64,000 nucleotides of DNA. Source: Lepisosteus oculatus. Lineage: Eukaryota > Chordata > Actinopteri > Semionotiformes > Lepisosteidae. The notes beneath the pieces were generated by a model. The model ran no database searches and was not told where the DNA came from. It saw only the letters and a list, made by a program, of their open reading frames with translations. Of the stretch, positions 37,140 to 49,924 are shown in pieces (position 1 is the first letter of the stretch; each line of letters starts with the position of its first letter). The stretch lies in the NCBI RefSeq assembly GCF_040954835.1, contig NC_090703.1, forward strand, positions 7,373,001-7,437,000, read 5' to 3'. The position numbers and the translations under genes are program-made.

Positions 37140-37490
37140 ATGAAATTCAACGGATACATGAAGCTGCGAATCGGCGAGGCTGTGGACCTCAAGCCTACGA
37201 CATTCTCACTCAGGCATTCCGTAATTTTTAATAAGTCCGGTTTCCTGCTAGACCCTTACATTGTGGTCCGGGTGGACGAATGTAAGATTGGACAGACGCA
37301 CACCAAGCAGAAAACTAACAAGCCAACCTACAACGAGGAGTTCTGTCTCAATATCAACGACGGCAAGAAGATTGAGTTGGCGGTCTTTCACGACGCTCCA
37401 ATTGGATACGACGACTTTGTAGCCAATTGTACCATCCAGTTCGAAGACTTGATTAAAACTTCCAACACAGAAGAGACGTTCGAGGGATGG
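37140..37490 (+). CDS. prkch: prkch exon 1 (start codon, C2-like domain)
   Basis: The 117 codons from ATG to EGW encode the novel-PKC C2 domain. It contains [31 protein letters not shown], and then an [19 protein letters not shown] stretch. The start is [14 protein letters not shown]. The frame upstream is closed by TGA at 37062 with no earlier ATG, so this start is well supported. As I recall it, human PKC eta begins about five residues earlier (MSSGT before MKFNGY). The donor is TGG|GTGAGT. C2 domains of this class do not bind calcium. Confidence 0.95.
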
Positions 37491-37824
37491 GTGAGTCATA
37501 CAAGGCTAAATTAGCGCCTTGTCCATCGCCATTCTAACAAGTTGACGCGTTTTTGTTTTATTAGTACATCAATCCACAACAGCTCACTTAAGTGCGAGCT
37601 CTTCTAAATTCCTGCTTTTAAAAAGCAAGATGCAATATCCTTGTAACCTTTCGATTACAAACGCTCTGTTGATGGGCGGAGAACTGTGTGACCCCCCCTG
37701 GTTTTGGTAAATTGTGCAGTTTAAATGAGTGCGCACATTAGCGCCCTTTAGTATGGGACTTGTGAATTTAAATTCTATAATCCTGAAACCCGGAGATACA
37801 GAGGGTATATTAACTCTCGAATTC
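37491..37824 (+). other. prkch intron 1, first 330 bp
   Basis: Intron sequence between the exon 1 donor and the L2-type LINE. Nothing recognised. Confidence 0.5.
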
Positions 37825-37830
37825 ATCTGA

Positions 37831-38544
37831 ATGACTGAAGTCATGCTTATTGGTACCCCCCATCAACTTCGTAAAGCCAGTCCTGTAACCCTGTCTGTAG
37901 ATGGTTCTGTACTAGAGCTTCAATCAAAATTGAAAAACCTTGGGGTTATATTCGATTCTGGCTTAACATTCGACCCACATGTACAGCATACTGTCAAAAC
38001 ATCTTTTTTTCACCTTAGAAATATCGCAAGACTACGCCCTATGCTATCATTAACTGTGGCTGAAAAGCTGATCAACATATTTGTATTCTCCAGAATTGAC
38101 TACTGCAATGCTCTGCTCCCTGGTGTATCTAAATCTACTCTGAACAAGCTGCAGTATGTCCAAAATTCAGCAGCCAGAATCCTGACCAGGTCTAGTACAA
38201 GTGTTCACATTACTCCTATCCTGGAGTCCTTGCACTGGCTTCCGGTCAAATTCCGCGTAGACTTTAAAATCCTCATGCTCACCTATAAGGCTTTACATGG
38301 CTTGGCACCTCAATAACTGTCTGAACTTTTATCGCCCTACTCCCCACCTCGCAACCTCCGCTCTTCAAATTCTGCCCTCCTTACTGTCCCCCAAGCCCGT
38401 CTACATTGTATGGGCGACAGGGCCTTCTCCTGCTATGCCCCCAAGCTCTGGAACTCTTTGCCCAAGGATATTAGAGAGTCACCTTCTCTAAACTCCTTCA
38501 AATCCAGACTCAAAACCCTCCTTTTCAGAAAAGCCTTTACTTAA
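37831..38544 (+). pseudogene. LINE ORF2 C-terminal remnant, one in-frame stop
   Basis: The remnant of the reverse-transcriptase C-terminal region of the element above. One nonsense codon at 38314-38316 lies inside an otherwise open frame of about 238 codons. The single lesion suggests a fairly young insertion. The protein should not be annotated as a host gene. Confidence 0.85.
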
Positions 38545-38744
38545 CTGGTTCCATTCTTCACCCCTCTGCTCTTCTTAATACCATCTTCCACGGTCTCCTC
38601 TATTGTTATTGTTGTATTGTTGTAATTATAATTGTGTCCTGTCTTGTGAAATTTTCTTATTTATTGTTGTAGTCTTCTTATTTATTGTTATTGTCATCCT
38701 GTAAAGCGCTTTGAGAAGCCACCTTTAAAGGCGCTATATAAAAT

Positions 38745-38748
38745 AAAG

Positions 38749-38789
<41 letters not shown>

Positions 38790-38790
38790 C
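38745..38790 (+). repeat. (TTA)n microsatellite, LINE tail
   Basis: Uninterrupted TTA/ATT triplets at the 3' end of the L2-group LINE. This is the usual microsatellite tail of these elements. Confidence 0.95.
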
Positions 38791-39835
38791 TGTACTTTGC
38801 ATTTTAGATGAGATGCCTCACCTTTAAAGGTCTACCTGGGTTGCTCGCGAAACCTTCACAGTCGCAAAATACAGCCTTTGTTTCCCCCCTAACTCTCTTC
38901 ACCATTTGCTTTGTCTGTCCTGCACAGAGCGTTTTCCCTCTGCTCCAGTTAATCTGTCCTGTCACAGTGTGCATTGGCTTCTCAGTTCGGAGATTGCACC
39001 AGGGGAAAAGACTGCTGTCGCCTCTTCTACACTGGTGAAAACGAGCGCTCACTTGCAGACTGGTGCATTTGGGTGTATATCTTCCAGGACTTCCCCTCCT
39101 GTTCTTGTAACTATGGGTCATCTTGGGCAGGAAATATAGCACGCCAGTAAGTACAGCACTAATTAAGAGCTGTCACTTACAGCTTCTTTGCAAGAGCAAG
39201 CGGGCCTATGACGTATCTGTTTTATTCACAAAAGGCTTACACTCATCTCCGTGACTAGAAAACAATCGTTTCGTCGAGTCCTCCCATTCAAGCAACCCTA
39301 AGGGCTTTGTACAGGACATTTTGAAAAAACAATATCGAGAAGAGGAGCTCTAAACAGCTTAGAAGGCATTTGCCCTCTTTTCTTTTGTTTTGTAATTTTG
39401 TTAAACAAAAGTGATAAGTTTACAAATCAGATGGGGGCAGTTTTCAGCCCTTGCCAGGGGTAGGGAGCAGAGCTTTTCTTCAGAAAAATAATTTCTTTGG
39501 CACTTAATTTCTCTGCACTCCTCTGGGGTTGTTCAGTTCTGCGGCTGTGGTGTGCTGTGTTAAATTCTAAGTGCCAGATAAGAGAAAAGACAACTGCCCA
39601 TTTTCTGACGACCGCAGTCTCATGCGCTTGATGAACTCCGGACATCAAACACCAAGTATGTTTTATGGAAGCGGGTTCTGAAGCAATAAGAATGTGGTTC
39701 ACGGGCCCCAGAAAAAGATTTTCTAAAGAGGGGATACTGTACATTGGATAGTTCAGAGCTCCAAACGTGACAATGATGAGGGTACAAAAGAGTATTTGAG
39801 GCTGCAATGGAGGGAAAGCCATCCGGCCCATATTG
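38791..39835 (+). other. prkch intron 1 sequence, nothing recognised
   Basis: No exon or repeat recognised between the L2 LINE and the CR1-like fragment. Confidence 0.4.
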
Positions 39836-39839
39836 CATG

Positions 39840-40310
39840 CTTGGTATTGCAGCAGCTGAGGGAATCTAAAACGTTGTTTAAGCTGTGTCTTAGAGGAGCA
39901 CAGAGTGGCTGGGAAGACTGTTGCACATCCTACAACTCTTTGTGTGAAGAAGTGTTCCCCGTTGTGTGTCCTTAAAGTATTTCCCCTCGTGTTTCCACTT
40001 ATGACCTCCATAAGTCACACTAGAGTGAAAAGGTCTCCTGGATTGCTTTTTTCCTTACCTGACCTCAGAAGGAAGGATCTTGCCTTTCTTTAGGACTGAA
40101 GAGATTTAGCTCCCTTTCTGTATCCTTTCTGTATATGACACCCCAGGAATCGGTTTTGTTCTCTGGATTCTTTCCAAGGCTATCATGTCAATTTTGTGGT
40201 TTTGGTGACCAAATCTGTTGTGTAGTTAGTGCAGTGCAAAAGTTCAAGCTTAACTTCCCTGGATTCGAATTCCACAATTTATACTTTTGTACCCAAGTGC
40301 CCTGTTTGCA
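39840..40310 (-). mobile_element. CR1-like LINE fragment (decayed)
   Basis: The minus strand reads, in order: a stretch like MIALERIQRTKPIPGVSYTE (near 40120-40200), corresponding to the ALERVQRRFTRMIPG region; and (E)HFFTQRVV (near 39935-39960), corresponding to the C-terminal HFFTxRVV motif. Frameshifts and stops separate them. It has the same class of source as the fragments at 4890, 23200 and 59880. This explains why a 194-codon minus frame (39427-40011) overlaps here. Confidence 0.7.
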
Positions 40311-43300
40311 TTTTCTATTGCTTCCCCGCATTGTCTTGAAGAGCAAATAGAAGGAGACAGAAAGATCTACATAGACCATCCTCTTTGCCTACGTGGGTAG
40401 TTTCCTACCACTCAGAATCACTTGTGCAATACCGTGGATATTCAGCATTTCGAGAGAGGAGTTTATTTGTCATGTGTCCATGTGTATTCAGATCCTTATT
40501 CAGGCTGTTCTCTCGTGATGTGCACAGTACAATAGATGACGCCACACAATGTGAACAGTACATCACCAAAGAGTAAATAATAACTAGCCCTTCATCGTGC
40601 ACAACATAGCACAACAACATACAATGGGTACTACAGAACACTAAATAGCAGAACCATGCAAGTTCTCTGTACCTGTGTGGATCATGTTGCACTTATACCA
40701 TTAGCCTGTTTACTGAGCTCCAGTGTTCAGCACACACCTGGTCACTGCTGGCCCAGGAGCTGCCTCTCTCTTCTGTGTGTTCAGTAACTGGGCCAGAGCT
40801 TCCTCACAGGCCGCATACGTGCTGCAGTCCACAAGGCACGAAGGGCTTCGTAAATATGCAGGGGCCAAAGGACTGTTCCGGAAGTGTCAGCTTTATCTGC
40901 TCCTGTGTAGTTTCATAAATACGCATTCCCCCTCCTTACTTCCCCACCAAATGAAAATTAGCGCTGGTGAAATTTGCGGGGTGTGATTTCACTTCTCCAT
41001 GCGTGTATTTTTATTGCTATGGTTAACCCACTATTGGGGCTGTCCTTTCCTATCCCTTTCTCCTGTTGACAGTGATTCTGTTGGTGGGTTTTACTGCGCT
41101 TTGCAGGGTTGCTACCCAGTCACATTGTTTCTCTGAATCTCTGCACGTCTGACATGGTAGGGGTGAAAAGGACTCGTCTGAGCTGCACGTTTAATCCGCT
41201 GCAGGGCGGATGGATAGGAGGGGACCGCACTCACAGAAAGGTAATGTAATGCAGAGGAACCAGCAAAGGTTAATCTTGCCACCGAAAACTAAAAAGAAAA
41301 AACACCACATTTTCGCTGTGGCCCCTCTTCGGGTATGTGGGAGACCAGGAGAGGGAGGAGGAGAATGGGAGAATGGATAGAGGGGTGTGGAACTGGAGCT
41401 CCAGGGATGACAAGAGGTGATGGATCCCAGGAGAGGCGTGGAGTGCAGGAGTGTCTATTTAAATGGAAAGGAGAAATCCGAAAGAGATTCGTTGATCACT
41501 TCTTGCTGGAGACGTGTACGGACCACGAAGGACGATTCTGGCTTCTGATGTCTTTCTGGTGTAGCAGCCCTTGAGTCCCTGTGAAGCGATGCAGACAGAG
41601 AGAGGTCTGTGTCATCAGAGCTGGGGGAGGTAAAGTAGGAGATGAGCAGTTTGGACACGGTCATCTCACTAAAATGATAATGTACCAGGTTTTCTTTCTC
41701 TTTTCTGACAGTGTTGTCAATTGGTATTCATTACCTGGCTTGCAGGAGCACCTTGTCACATGCAGGTGTTTTTCTAATTAATCACGAATTCAGTAATTCT
41801 ATTACGTTTCCTAAACATTTCTATTTTACAATTTGATTTCTAACCATACCATCATGGTGTTTTTCAGAAACCACAATGGGGGATTTCAGTTATGAGTTGA
41901 AGTGTTTAACATGTCTGTCACTCGGGCAGGTCTGGGCGCCTCCTGCTTTAGAACAGTGATTTTCTTCTTGTGGGGTCTGACTGGTAAATTTATAGAATAA
42001 CATAAGTTTATTTATTTATAAGTTTAGTTTACCAGTTATTTTATAGATTTACCAATTTTCCAAATACTTACATGACCCAGCGGGTGAAGCTGAAATCACA
42101 TGGGTGTTACCATGTTGTGAGCACCAATACACAGAATGTAAATGAATTAAAATTCTTACTACGAACCTGGAGCTCATGCAGGGGATCAAATGCCGCAATG
42201 CAGTGAAGGCTTTGCTTATATCTCAGATACTAACTGGGAATATAATCTGGTGTCTGTTATGTAGATGCTCTTTACATGTCCTTGCACAATACACTTATGT
42301 TGGAAGAACTTAAGGGTCAGCCTGGGAGTTTCTCTGGGAGTGGCGTAGGTAGGTACATGCACAGTGAGGTACCAGCTAGAAGAATGCATGGCATCTCCAG
42401 CAGTGAGTTCAGTGAGTTTTTGTCTCACCCGCTGTGCTCCTCCTCTACCACGGCCCACTTGCTGTTTCTCCAGCACAGCGGCGCGGGGTATCGCACACTG
42501 TGATGCATGAAGCCGCTGGTGTTTGATCTCGACAAAGCTGTCACAGAAGACCCGCGGGGACCTCTGAACGTTATTAAAGATGTACAGCGCCATTTTTTCT
42601 ACACGTCTTTGCAACTGGCTCGTGCCACACTTGGCTTTTGCAATAGGTGTGAATTCAACTCTTCTGGGTGCAAATAGCTTTTTTGCATTTTCCGTTCATC
42701 AGTAATGAAAACGGGCTTGGCAAGCCACTCACTACAGTTATTCTTGTGCCCTTTTGTAGAGTAGCTGAATTTTGATATGCTATCATGGGTCTCATCTATG
42801 GGGAAATTTTCCAAAACCTCTGACTGAATCATTGAAACAAAAGACTGACCCAGTAAAGCTGAGGTGAAGGGTGAGTCTTACAGCCTGAGGTTACTGGTTT
42901 GAATCCAGGATATTACACTAATTGGCAGAAACCAGGAGCTTCCAGCTTGTGGAGTACTGTATAACTTGGCTCTAGTGGGGCCGAGGTTAATCTCCAGTTC
43001 TTTTGATTCCCCAACATTAACAGAGTCCTTCATGTTCCAAACGTGGAGGATAAAAAGTGAAGAAAAACGAATGAATTATTCCAAGCTGTGTGAAAAGACT
43101 CTTCCCCACCGACAGTGGGGGGTGAGAGCTGCAGCCGTGTGCTCAAGACCACTCTAACCTGTGGTTAAACCGGCATTTCCATTCTTCAACCTGAGCTGTG
43201 TAACTGCTGTGTGTGGGTGTTCAGACAGCTTCCTGAGTCAAAGGAGATATCTTGTTTCCAGTGCACAATCTCCTCTTCTTCTTCAGTGTCTTACAATGCC

Positions 43301-46300
43301 TTTAAATGTAATCTTGTTCTCTTTTGTCTCATTTATCAATGCAGACAATCGGGCCTCAGCATGCTGGTGTCAACACACCAAAACAGATAGCAAATTATTT
43401 TGTAGATTCTAACCATTTATCACACCGTGATTCATGAACCTGAGCCTTTTTGTAAGAAAAAGCTCAAGCAAAACTTTCCAGAGACATTTAGTGCTTACTG
43501 TTGCTGTAGGTATAGTAGTTGGCAGCCTTGATGTGGGGAATTTGTATGACAAATGTGCGTTAGTGTGTTAGTCCAGCCTGTGTGGCCTCTTTTCAGTACA
43601 CACGTACAGCATTTGCACCTACATACATGCTTATATACACATGCATATAAGGCATCGCTTGTATGTCATTGTTCTGCAGGTTTGTCAGTATCACTCTCCG
43701 TCAGAAAACCTGTATAACGAGAAGGATTTGACTTCCCTAAGGCCCATGAAAAGAATTGCTTTGCTTTATTTTTGTACTGTGCGCACAAGCACAGGCTTGT
43801 TTTCACTTTCTCACTCACTTTCTTCTCCTCTTTCCCAAATCCTTTTCTCTCCAGCTGGCCTGGGGGGTGATTCGCGGGAGTCTCTTTCCCAGGCTTCTCC
43901 CCCTTATCCGTGTTTCGTCTTCTGTTTATTATCGGATTAGTTCTGGGAGAGGGCGATGTCATCAGATTGTTACCTTGTTCTTTGTAGAAATTATTAGTCA
44001 GGAATGTGGGAAAAACGTCTTGCAGTCAGTCTTAAGTCTGCTGTATGGGAACACACTGCTTTTTGAGAAGCTGGTCTTTGCAGAAGAGTTGAGCCCCCGT
44101 CCTTGATAAATATTAGATTGATGATGTTCAATTGGTATGCAGTTGAAAACCTACCAGCAGGCACATCTCTTCAGTGGAGCTGTGGAAATAGCTGGCAGTG
44201 AGCTGCTTTGGAATCGGAGGTAAAGAGGACCAGAGTGAGTTCAGCTGATTAGATCCGTGTCTCCCAGTGGGCACTGGGAGGCAGGGCAGTGGAATACAAG
44301 GGCATGGTGGCTGTGCGAGTGCGCTGGTGTGCGGAAGGTCAGTTGGCTGGTTTTGTTGTGCTGTGAAGCAGTGTCTCTGTTTTACCCTCACTGCCTCCAT
44401 CCGTTCTGAAATCACCAGATCAATTCGGCTTACTGCCAAGACCCTATTATGGAAGGAAGACAATAATTAGGCCTTGCTCCACAGTATTACTGAATAGCAC
44501 AACAATCTGAAAGTTACCCCAGGGCACATGGTGTTACACGGATACCCCTCCCCAACTCAAGGCCACTGTACCCTGGTGTCACTAGAGCACCTTACTGTTT
44601 ATACCAGACGAACAGCATGACACAGTTAAAGTGTTGGCGTCTGGACTGAAGGCTCAGCCTGCTCTTTGGGGTAGTGCCTTCAGCGACTGAGCCACTCAGA
44701 AGCTCTCCACAGTGTGTTTCCCAGTAGGGGGCTCTGTGCTGAATTTCACCCCCCACACTTCCACTAGGGTGGCCATCACAGTCCGGAGAGACTGCGTGTC
44801 ACATTTCCGTTGAAAACGCCATCTATTATAAACTGTTACTGCATAGGCATGTTTGGTACACCATACATATGGGCAACGGCCATCACTTGACCTTCAGCTC
44901 CACTTTTAGCTGCTTGCAGAGAAATGGTGTTTGTGGTCTGAATGAGGTGGTGGTGACTTCACCAGAAAAGTGCTTCTTTATAGTGTTTCTTGTAAGTGCA
45001 AACGTGTGTCAGCAAGAACTAACTCACTTTGCAGCATCTTCAGCACTGAATACAAACAAGCTGTTCCATGGAGATTGTACTGCAGCTAAGGCAGAGAGAT
45101 CTAATCCAGCCTGTAGCCCCGTCATCGATGGTGGAAGGAGTAGGAGTTTAGGCCCTTTGTTGTTGCTGCTGGTCTGACAAATGGAGTATGTTGTCCAAGA
45201 AGTTGTGCTTTTGAGACTGTTTAACTGAGAGCTGGCAAAATCTGGAGAGCCACCTGATGCTTTTAGTGATGAGAGAATTACTTTCTACTCTATATCATTT
45301 TGAAATCATGTTTTTACACGAAAAGCATTCCCCACTGAGTTCTAAGCTTTGACTGCTCTGAAATTGACCAGTAGGTAGGTTCTTCAGTCTTCCCTGAGGT
45401 GAACAGAGTGCCCGTGTTAAAGCCAGAGAGCACTGTGATGAAGTCTGCGTGTTGTCCTTACAGCTGTCTCTGTCCAGCAGGCTGAGGGGCCAACACAGCA
45501 AAGGGCAGTAGGACTCCGAGTCACTGAGTCATACTGGGCTGTGAAATGTCAATTCCCCTTTTCGCTCATAATGTGCTTGCTGTGCCAACCACAGACGTAC
45601 ACACTCAACACTCTCCTCCCACATGTGTTCAGATAAATGGTGGTAGATATTTATAAATCGCTGCTATGTGGCTTTTTCCACCAGCCTTGCAAAGACCACC
45701 TCAATGTGAGAGAGCTCATGCATGCTTCTCGGTGATGTCATCCTAGAGCGCACACTGACCATGGTCTTAGACACTCTGCCTTGCCTGCCACACTAACCAA
45801 ATCCCTGTTCTTGTAACCAGCCACTTTTATGATGAAAAGAGCGCCACAGCTTTATAATTGTGAAGATAATCAGAATGCGGTGCTGATATCAATTGTATAT
45901 CGTACCTTAACGCGTGTTCTATTCCAGGTGATTTCTTATTGGTTGACTAGTTTAGTAGACTGTCTTTTAAGAAAAGCAAGTCAGTTGCAAAGTGCAGTTC
46001 AGGGGGACAGACATGACTCTGTCTCTTTTTGCCTTGGAAGCTTTTAAGTAACCCTGTGGCTCTTGAATTTTCACAAAAGCAAGCAGATCTTCTACTTCTG
46101 TTTCACAGCTCGCAGAGTTCCTTCTTTTATATTTAGACACAAGATACGTGTCTAAACAGTGTGTAGCCTAAGCACTTTTTTTATTTTTCCACAGTTCAGC
46201 AATCTGTCAAGCTCTGTTTCTGGTTATTTCTGTTCACCACTCCACAACTGTGCACGGCAGATGAGAATGAAGACGCCTTGAAATAGATTTTTGTCTCTTT

Positions 46301-49300
46301 TCTTATTGAGTCTGTAGGTGTGGGCTGTGAAGAGGAAAAGAGAAAGCTCATTATGTGGCATTGTTCCCATTTTTGATGAATTTCAAACCTGCCCACAGCT
46401 TTCCACTCGGTGTCGACCGCAAACCATGGTATAAAATGCCGTGTGTGAGAGAGACACTTGTGTTTGTGACATCACTGTCTGGATTCCGTAGTGTCACGGC
46501 ACTTTCCGGCTCACAGCCGAGCTGCTTCCCTCGGTGAGAGGGTCACTGCTCTGCTCGTGAGCTCCGGGAGCTGTCCTGTCCCAGCTCCGGCTCCTCCGGA
46601 GGGAATTTCAAGAAGAGGTTCTTTTCGTAACTCTTCCATTTGTTTTTCCCTCGTCGTTCTCTTACCTGCCATGACAAACCGTAGCAATTCCTTTGTTCTG
46701 TCTTCTGACTTACAGTTCTCACCACTGCCTCTACACCAGTGTAAGAGTCACAGATGAAACCACAGATGTTTCCTCTTGACAGCTGGGTAATTGAAAAGTC
46801 ATTGTCACCCAGCTTTACTATCCTTGTCTCACAATGGGACATAGAAAGCAGATCATTATGAATCAATCTGTCTCCAGCCATTGTCAGCTATTTTCCTGTA
46901 ACACAGCGTATCAGTTATAAATGACTAATTGAGGTAGCTGCTCTTTGGAGAATCATGGCGTGCTAGGCCACAGTATGCTATGGTATATGCTTAATCTGAT
47001 ATTAGACAAACACATAGCAGGTCATGGATAATGAGCTATCCGAAGATTTCTTCTGCATTCTTAACCTCTTAAGAGTCTGGGAGGAGTGAGGGTGATATGC
47101 CTGTCCTTCCATGAAGACAGAAAGCCCTGAGTTGGAGAGGTATGCCCCGGCACTCCTGGGAAACCAGCCCAACCTGCCCAGCCTCTGTGTGCCTCATTCC
47201 TGCCATTCTTGTACTGTGTCACCATGCATGCTTGCAGAAATACATTATCCAGCACACTGATCCCATTTCCTCTGGGCTGGGCCAGGCCCAAAGGCTGTTT
47301 CTTACTGGTTGTCTTGAGAGATAAATGGGGAATATTTGGGGAAAACCAGAGCTAGTTTAGGGGAATGCCAAAATCTTCAAGTGCCTGTATTGAGTGTTTT
47401 ACCACCTTTTCTCTTTCAAAGCCTGACCACAGAGCTCATCTTTGTAGTGTAGCCCCAGGATTACTACTTAACGTTCTTAATTGAACGCCAGGGCAGGGCC
47501 CGGTTGTTGGGGTGTGATGGTGTGAAACTGTTCTAATGCCACGCGCCACCACAACAGAGACAGCTCCCTCACAGTGACACCGTCTCTGCACCAAGATCAC
47601 CCGCTTTGTGTGGGCAGCCCACTCTTCCTATTGATCATGAGGAACAGGACCCTTTGTATAGTGCACATTGGTCCCATCGCCCATTGTCCAATTCTCCTGG
47701 GTTTTATAGATGAAAACCCTATGTGGGTGGTGTGCTTGCTTGTAGTTGGGGCTTGGTCAATTAACCCTATTAACAATGGCTGCCATTTTGGTCAGGAAGA
47801 AGAAAAGTGTGCTTAGACCAGCATGGATTTCTGCTGGGCCATATTTTGTCTCTGTCCCTTTCATTCCCTTAGGGCACATATTGCTAATCTGTGTTTTGAC
47901 TGCTTTCTCAGGCAGGGTTTGTGGAAGTACACATCCATGCGTCCTCACACACAACACACGCAGGTGTTAGATTTGTTTCCCACCAATCAGGGTTTGTTCG
48001 TGTAAGCAGAGCAGGTCAGGTGAGAAGGTCAGGATCATGACATGAGGAGACACAACCTGGGAATTCTTTAAAGTTGTTTACAAAACTCTTGGCAATGCTA
48101 TTATATATTTTTTTGTTTACTTTTCCATAATAGGAAAATTTCGAAACGCATGCAGACAGGGTGTTATAAGTACTTTACACTTGGATGAGTTAATGGCCTT
48201 GAAACACAGGGAAGTGCTTTTAAAACTGAGAACAGGAAGCAGTTGTTTACCGGTCAGGAACAAGCTGCCCGGCCATGTTGATGAAGCTGATACTCTGGTT
48301 TCTTTCAAGAATCGGCAGGGATCAATTCCTTCTCTCTTTTGTGAACTTTCTTGCGTTCTTACTGCACCTATGTGTTCATTTAGAAAAAGGAGCTGCAGTG
48401 CTCGGCTGTCACTTCTTCACTTTGAAACTGCAAAGAGGTTGAAGCCCTTCCTCATAGCACAGTGTTGGGAAGCCATCTCAGGATGAATGATCCCCCTCAG
48501 CTCAGTTTTAGGATGAGGTGTTGGAGCAGGTATTCACCGGCTGCTACCGTAGCCTTTGGTGCTGGAGCTCATGAGCTTTTCTGGTTTGCAATCTTTTTTG
48601 TTTGGTCATAAGATATGTTCTTGTCCACCTTAGGCATTTCGCTGTGCTTCCACTATTCCAAGTGAAAGAAGGTCTTTCGGACCTCTAGGTAGAGCTTCTG
48701 ACTCCCACACGGGGGCTTTTTCGGAAGAACGAGGCTTCTGAAATAAAATGTAAACCCCTGGAGTTCCAGCTGAAATGGATATATGAGATCAGGACCTGGG
48801 GTACAATCTTGTGAATGCGTACAGACACCAGCATAAGCAGCCACTCTACGAACGAGCACTGAGATCCTGTCTTCCCATTTCAATATTCACAGTGTGTACA
48901 CTGCAGCTCCTGCAAATCATAATCCATTAAAGAGACTGAGTCTGGTGACAAATCTATCTCGGAGAACAGTCATACCCAGGTATACGTTGGGGATGCATTC
49001 TAGAAAAGAGTGCCCTATAGAGAATCAATGAATGCTGAACAAATGTCATTATTAGGATTAAATTTAAACAGGGGGTTAGGTTCTGGGGCTCAGCCATACA
49101 GTCTACATGCACATAAGAGGTGTTTTAGTACATTCTTTATTAAGACAGCAATATCCGAAATAAACAAATATAGGTCTTAGGATATATATTCAAGCAGTCT
49201 AAGATTAAAAAATAATTTAAACACTAATTTAATCTGACATACTGAGAAAAGCCTTGCGTCATTTATTAGTTTGTATACATTAAAGCCTCTTTTGGGTTTT

Positions 49301-49860
49301 GCTCCAGCTAATGACTTCATCATAGGCAAATGTGTTTGTCTCTGCCCTGTGCTGACTCCTGGGTTTGAGCAGCTGAAGTGTAGCCCGGGGGGTTGAATCA
49401 GAATGATGAATGGCACTCCTGGCGGGACTGTTTGTACGTCTGTTCCCACCTATCGGTTCACCAGTCGTTTCAGTCCGAAACGAGTGAGCGCATTCTTAGC
49501 AACCACAGCGGCAATGGGAAGAACATGTCCAATAGGTGCTTTTGAAGCCAAGACCAATATTCTGGATACTGGAATACATACTGCATTGTATAAGAGTGGA
49601 GAGGGAACAATGGCACATATACTGCTTGATGATGATGATGATGATTATTGTTGTTTCGTTGTTAATTATAATGTGAATGATATATTATATATTGATGATG
49701 ATAATAACAATGGAAAGGTTTTCCATGATCAGAGAAGAGAGGGTGTGATGTGAGTGTAAATTACGTGTCTGCCGCTCTCCGGTGTGCGTTGCTGGAAAGG
49801 GACAGTGGGGACAGAGCCTTGCACGGGGTGGCTGATTGTGTCCTGTCTGTGTTCAAACAG
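40311..49860 (+). other. prkch intron 1, remaining 9.5 kb
   Basis: I found no exon of prkch or of another gene. A possible tRNA-SINE fragment lies at about 42850-42920 (AGGTTACTGGTTTGAATCCAGG, a B-box-like sequence), and a GATGATGATGATGATG simple repeat at about 49627-49646. The many short open frames have no family resemblance. Confidence 0.45.
42850..42960 (+). repeat. Possible tRNA-derived SINE fragment
   Basis: AAAGCTGAGGTGAAGGGTGA is followed by GCCTGAGGTTACTGGTTTGAATCC. The second half matches a pol III B box (GGTTTGAATCC). The 3' body is not recognised, so the call is weak. Confidence 0.3.
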
Positions 49861-49924
49861 GTGGACCTGGAGCCCGAGGGGAAGGTCTACATTGTGATCT
49901 CTCTCACCGGCTCCTTCACAGACG
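49861..49924 (+). CDS. prkch: prkch exon 2 (VDLEPEGK)
   Basis: It encodes VDLEPEGKVYIVISLTGSF, then TD. This is the last beta-strand of the C2 domain, with the DLEPEG motif shared by eta and epsilon PKCs. The acceptor is AAACAG and the donor ACG|GTAAGC. One base carries over. Confidence 0.93.

Larger units (their letters stand above)
37825..38790 (+). mobile_element. L2/CR1-group LINE, 5'-truncated, with 3' ATT tail
   Basis: From 37831 an open frame encodes the C-terminal part of a non-LTR retrotransposon ORF2. It has the LKNLGVIFDS region, SRIDYCNALL, KLQYVQNSAARILT and LHWLPVKFRVDFKIL, all typical of fish L2-group elements. A TAA at 38314-38316 interrupts it. The same frame then resumes with matching sequence to a natural-looking stop at 38542-38544. 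The 3' end is GTAAAGCGCTTTGAG, GCGCTATATAA and a long ATT microsatellite. Truncated at its 5' end and without the endonuclease, it cannot be autonomous. It inserted in prkch intron 1 in the sense orientation. Confidence 0.88.

Noticed and set aside
39427..40011. 194-codon minus-strand frame
   Set aside because: Its N-terminal part matches the decayed C-terminal end of a CR1-like LINE (HFFTQRVV); the rest has no family resemblance.
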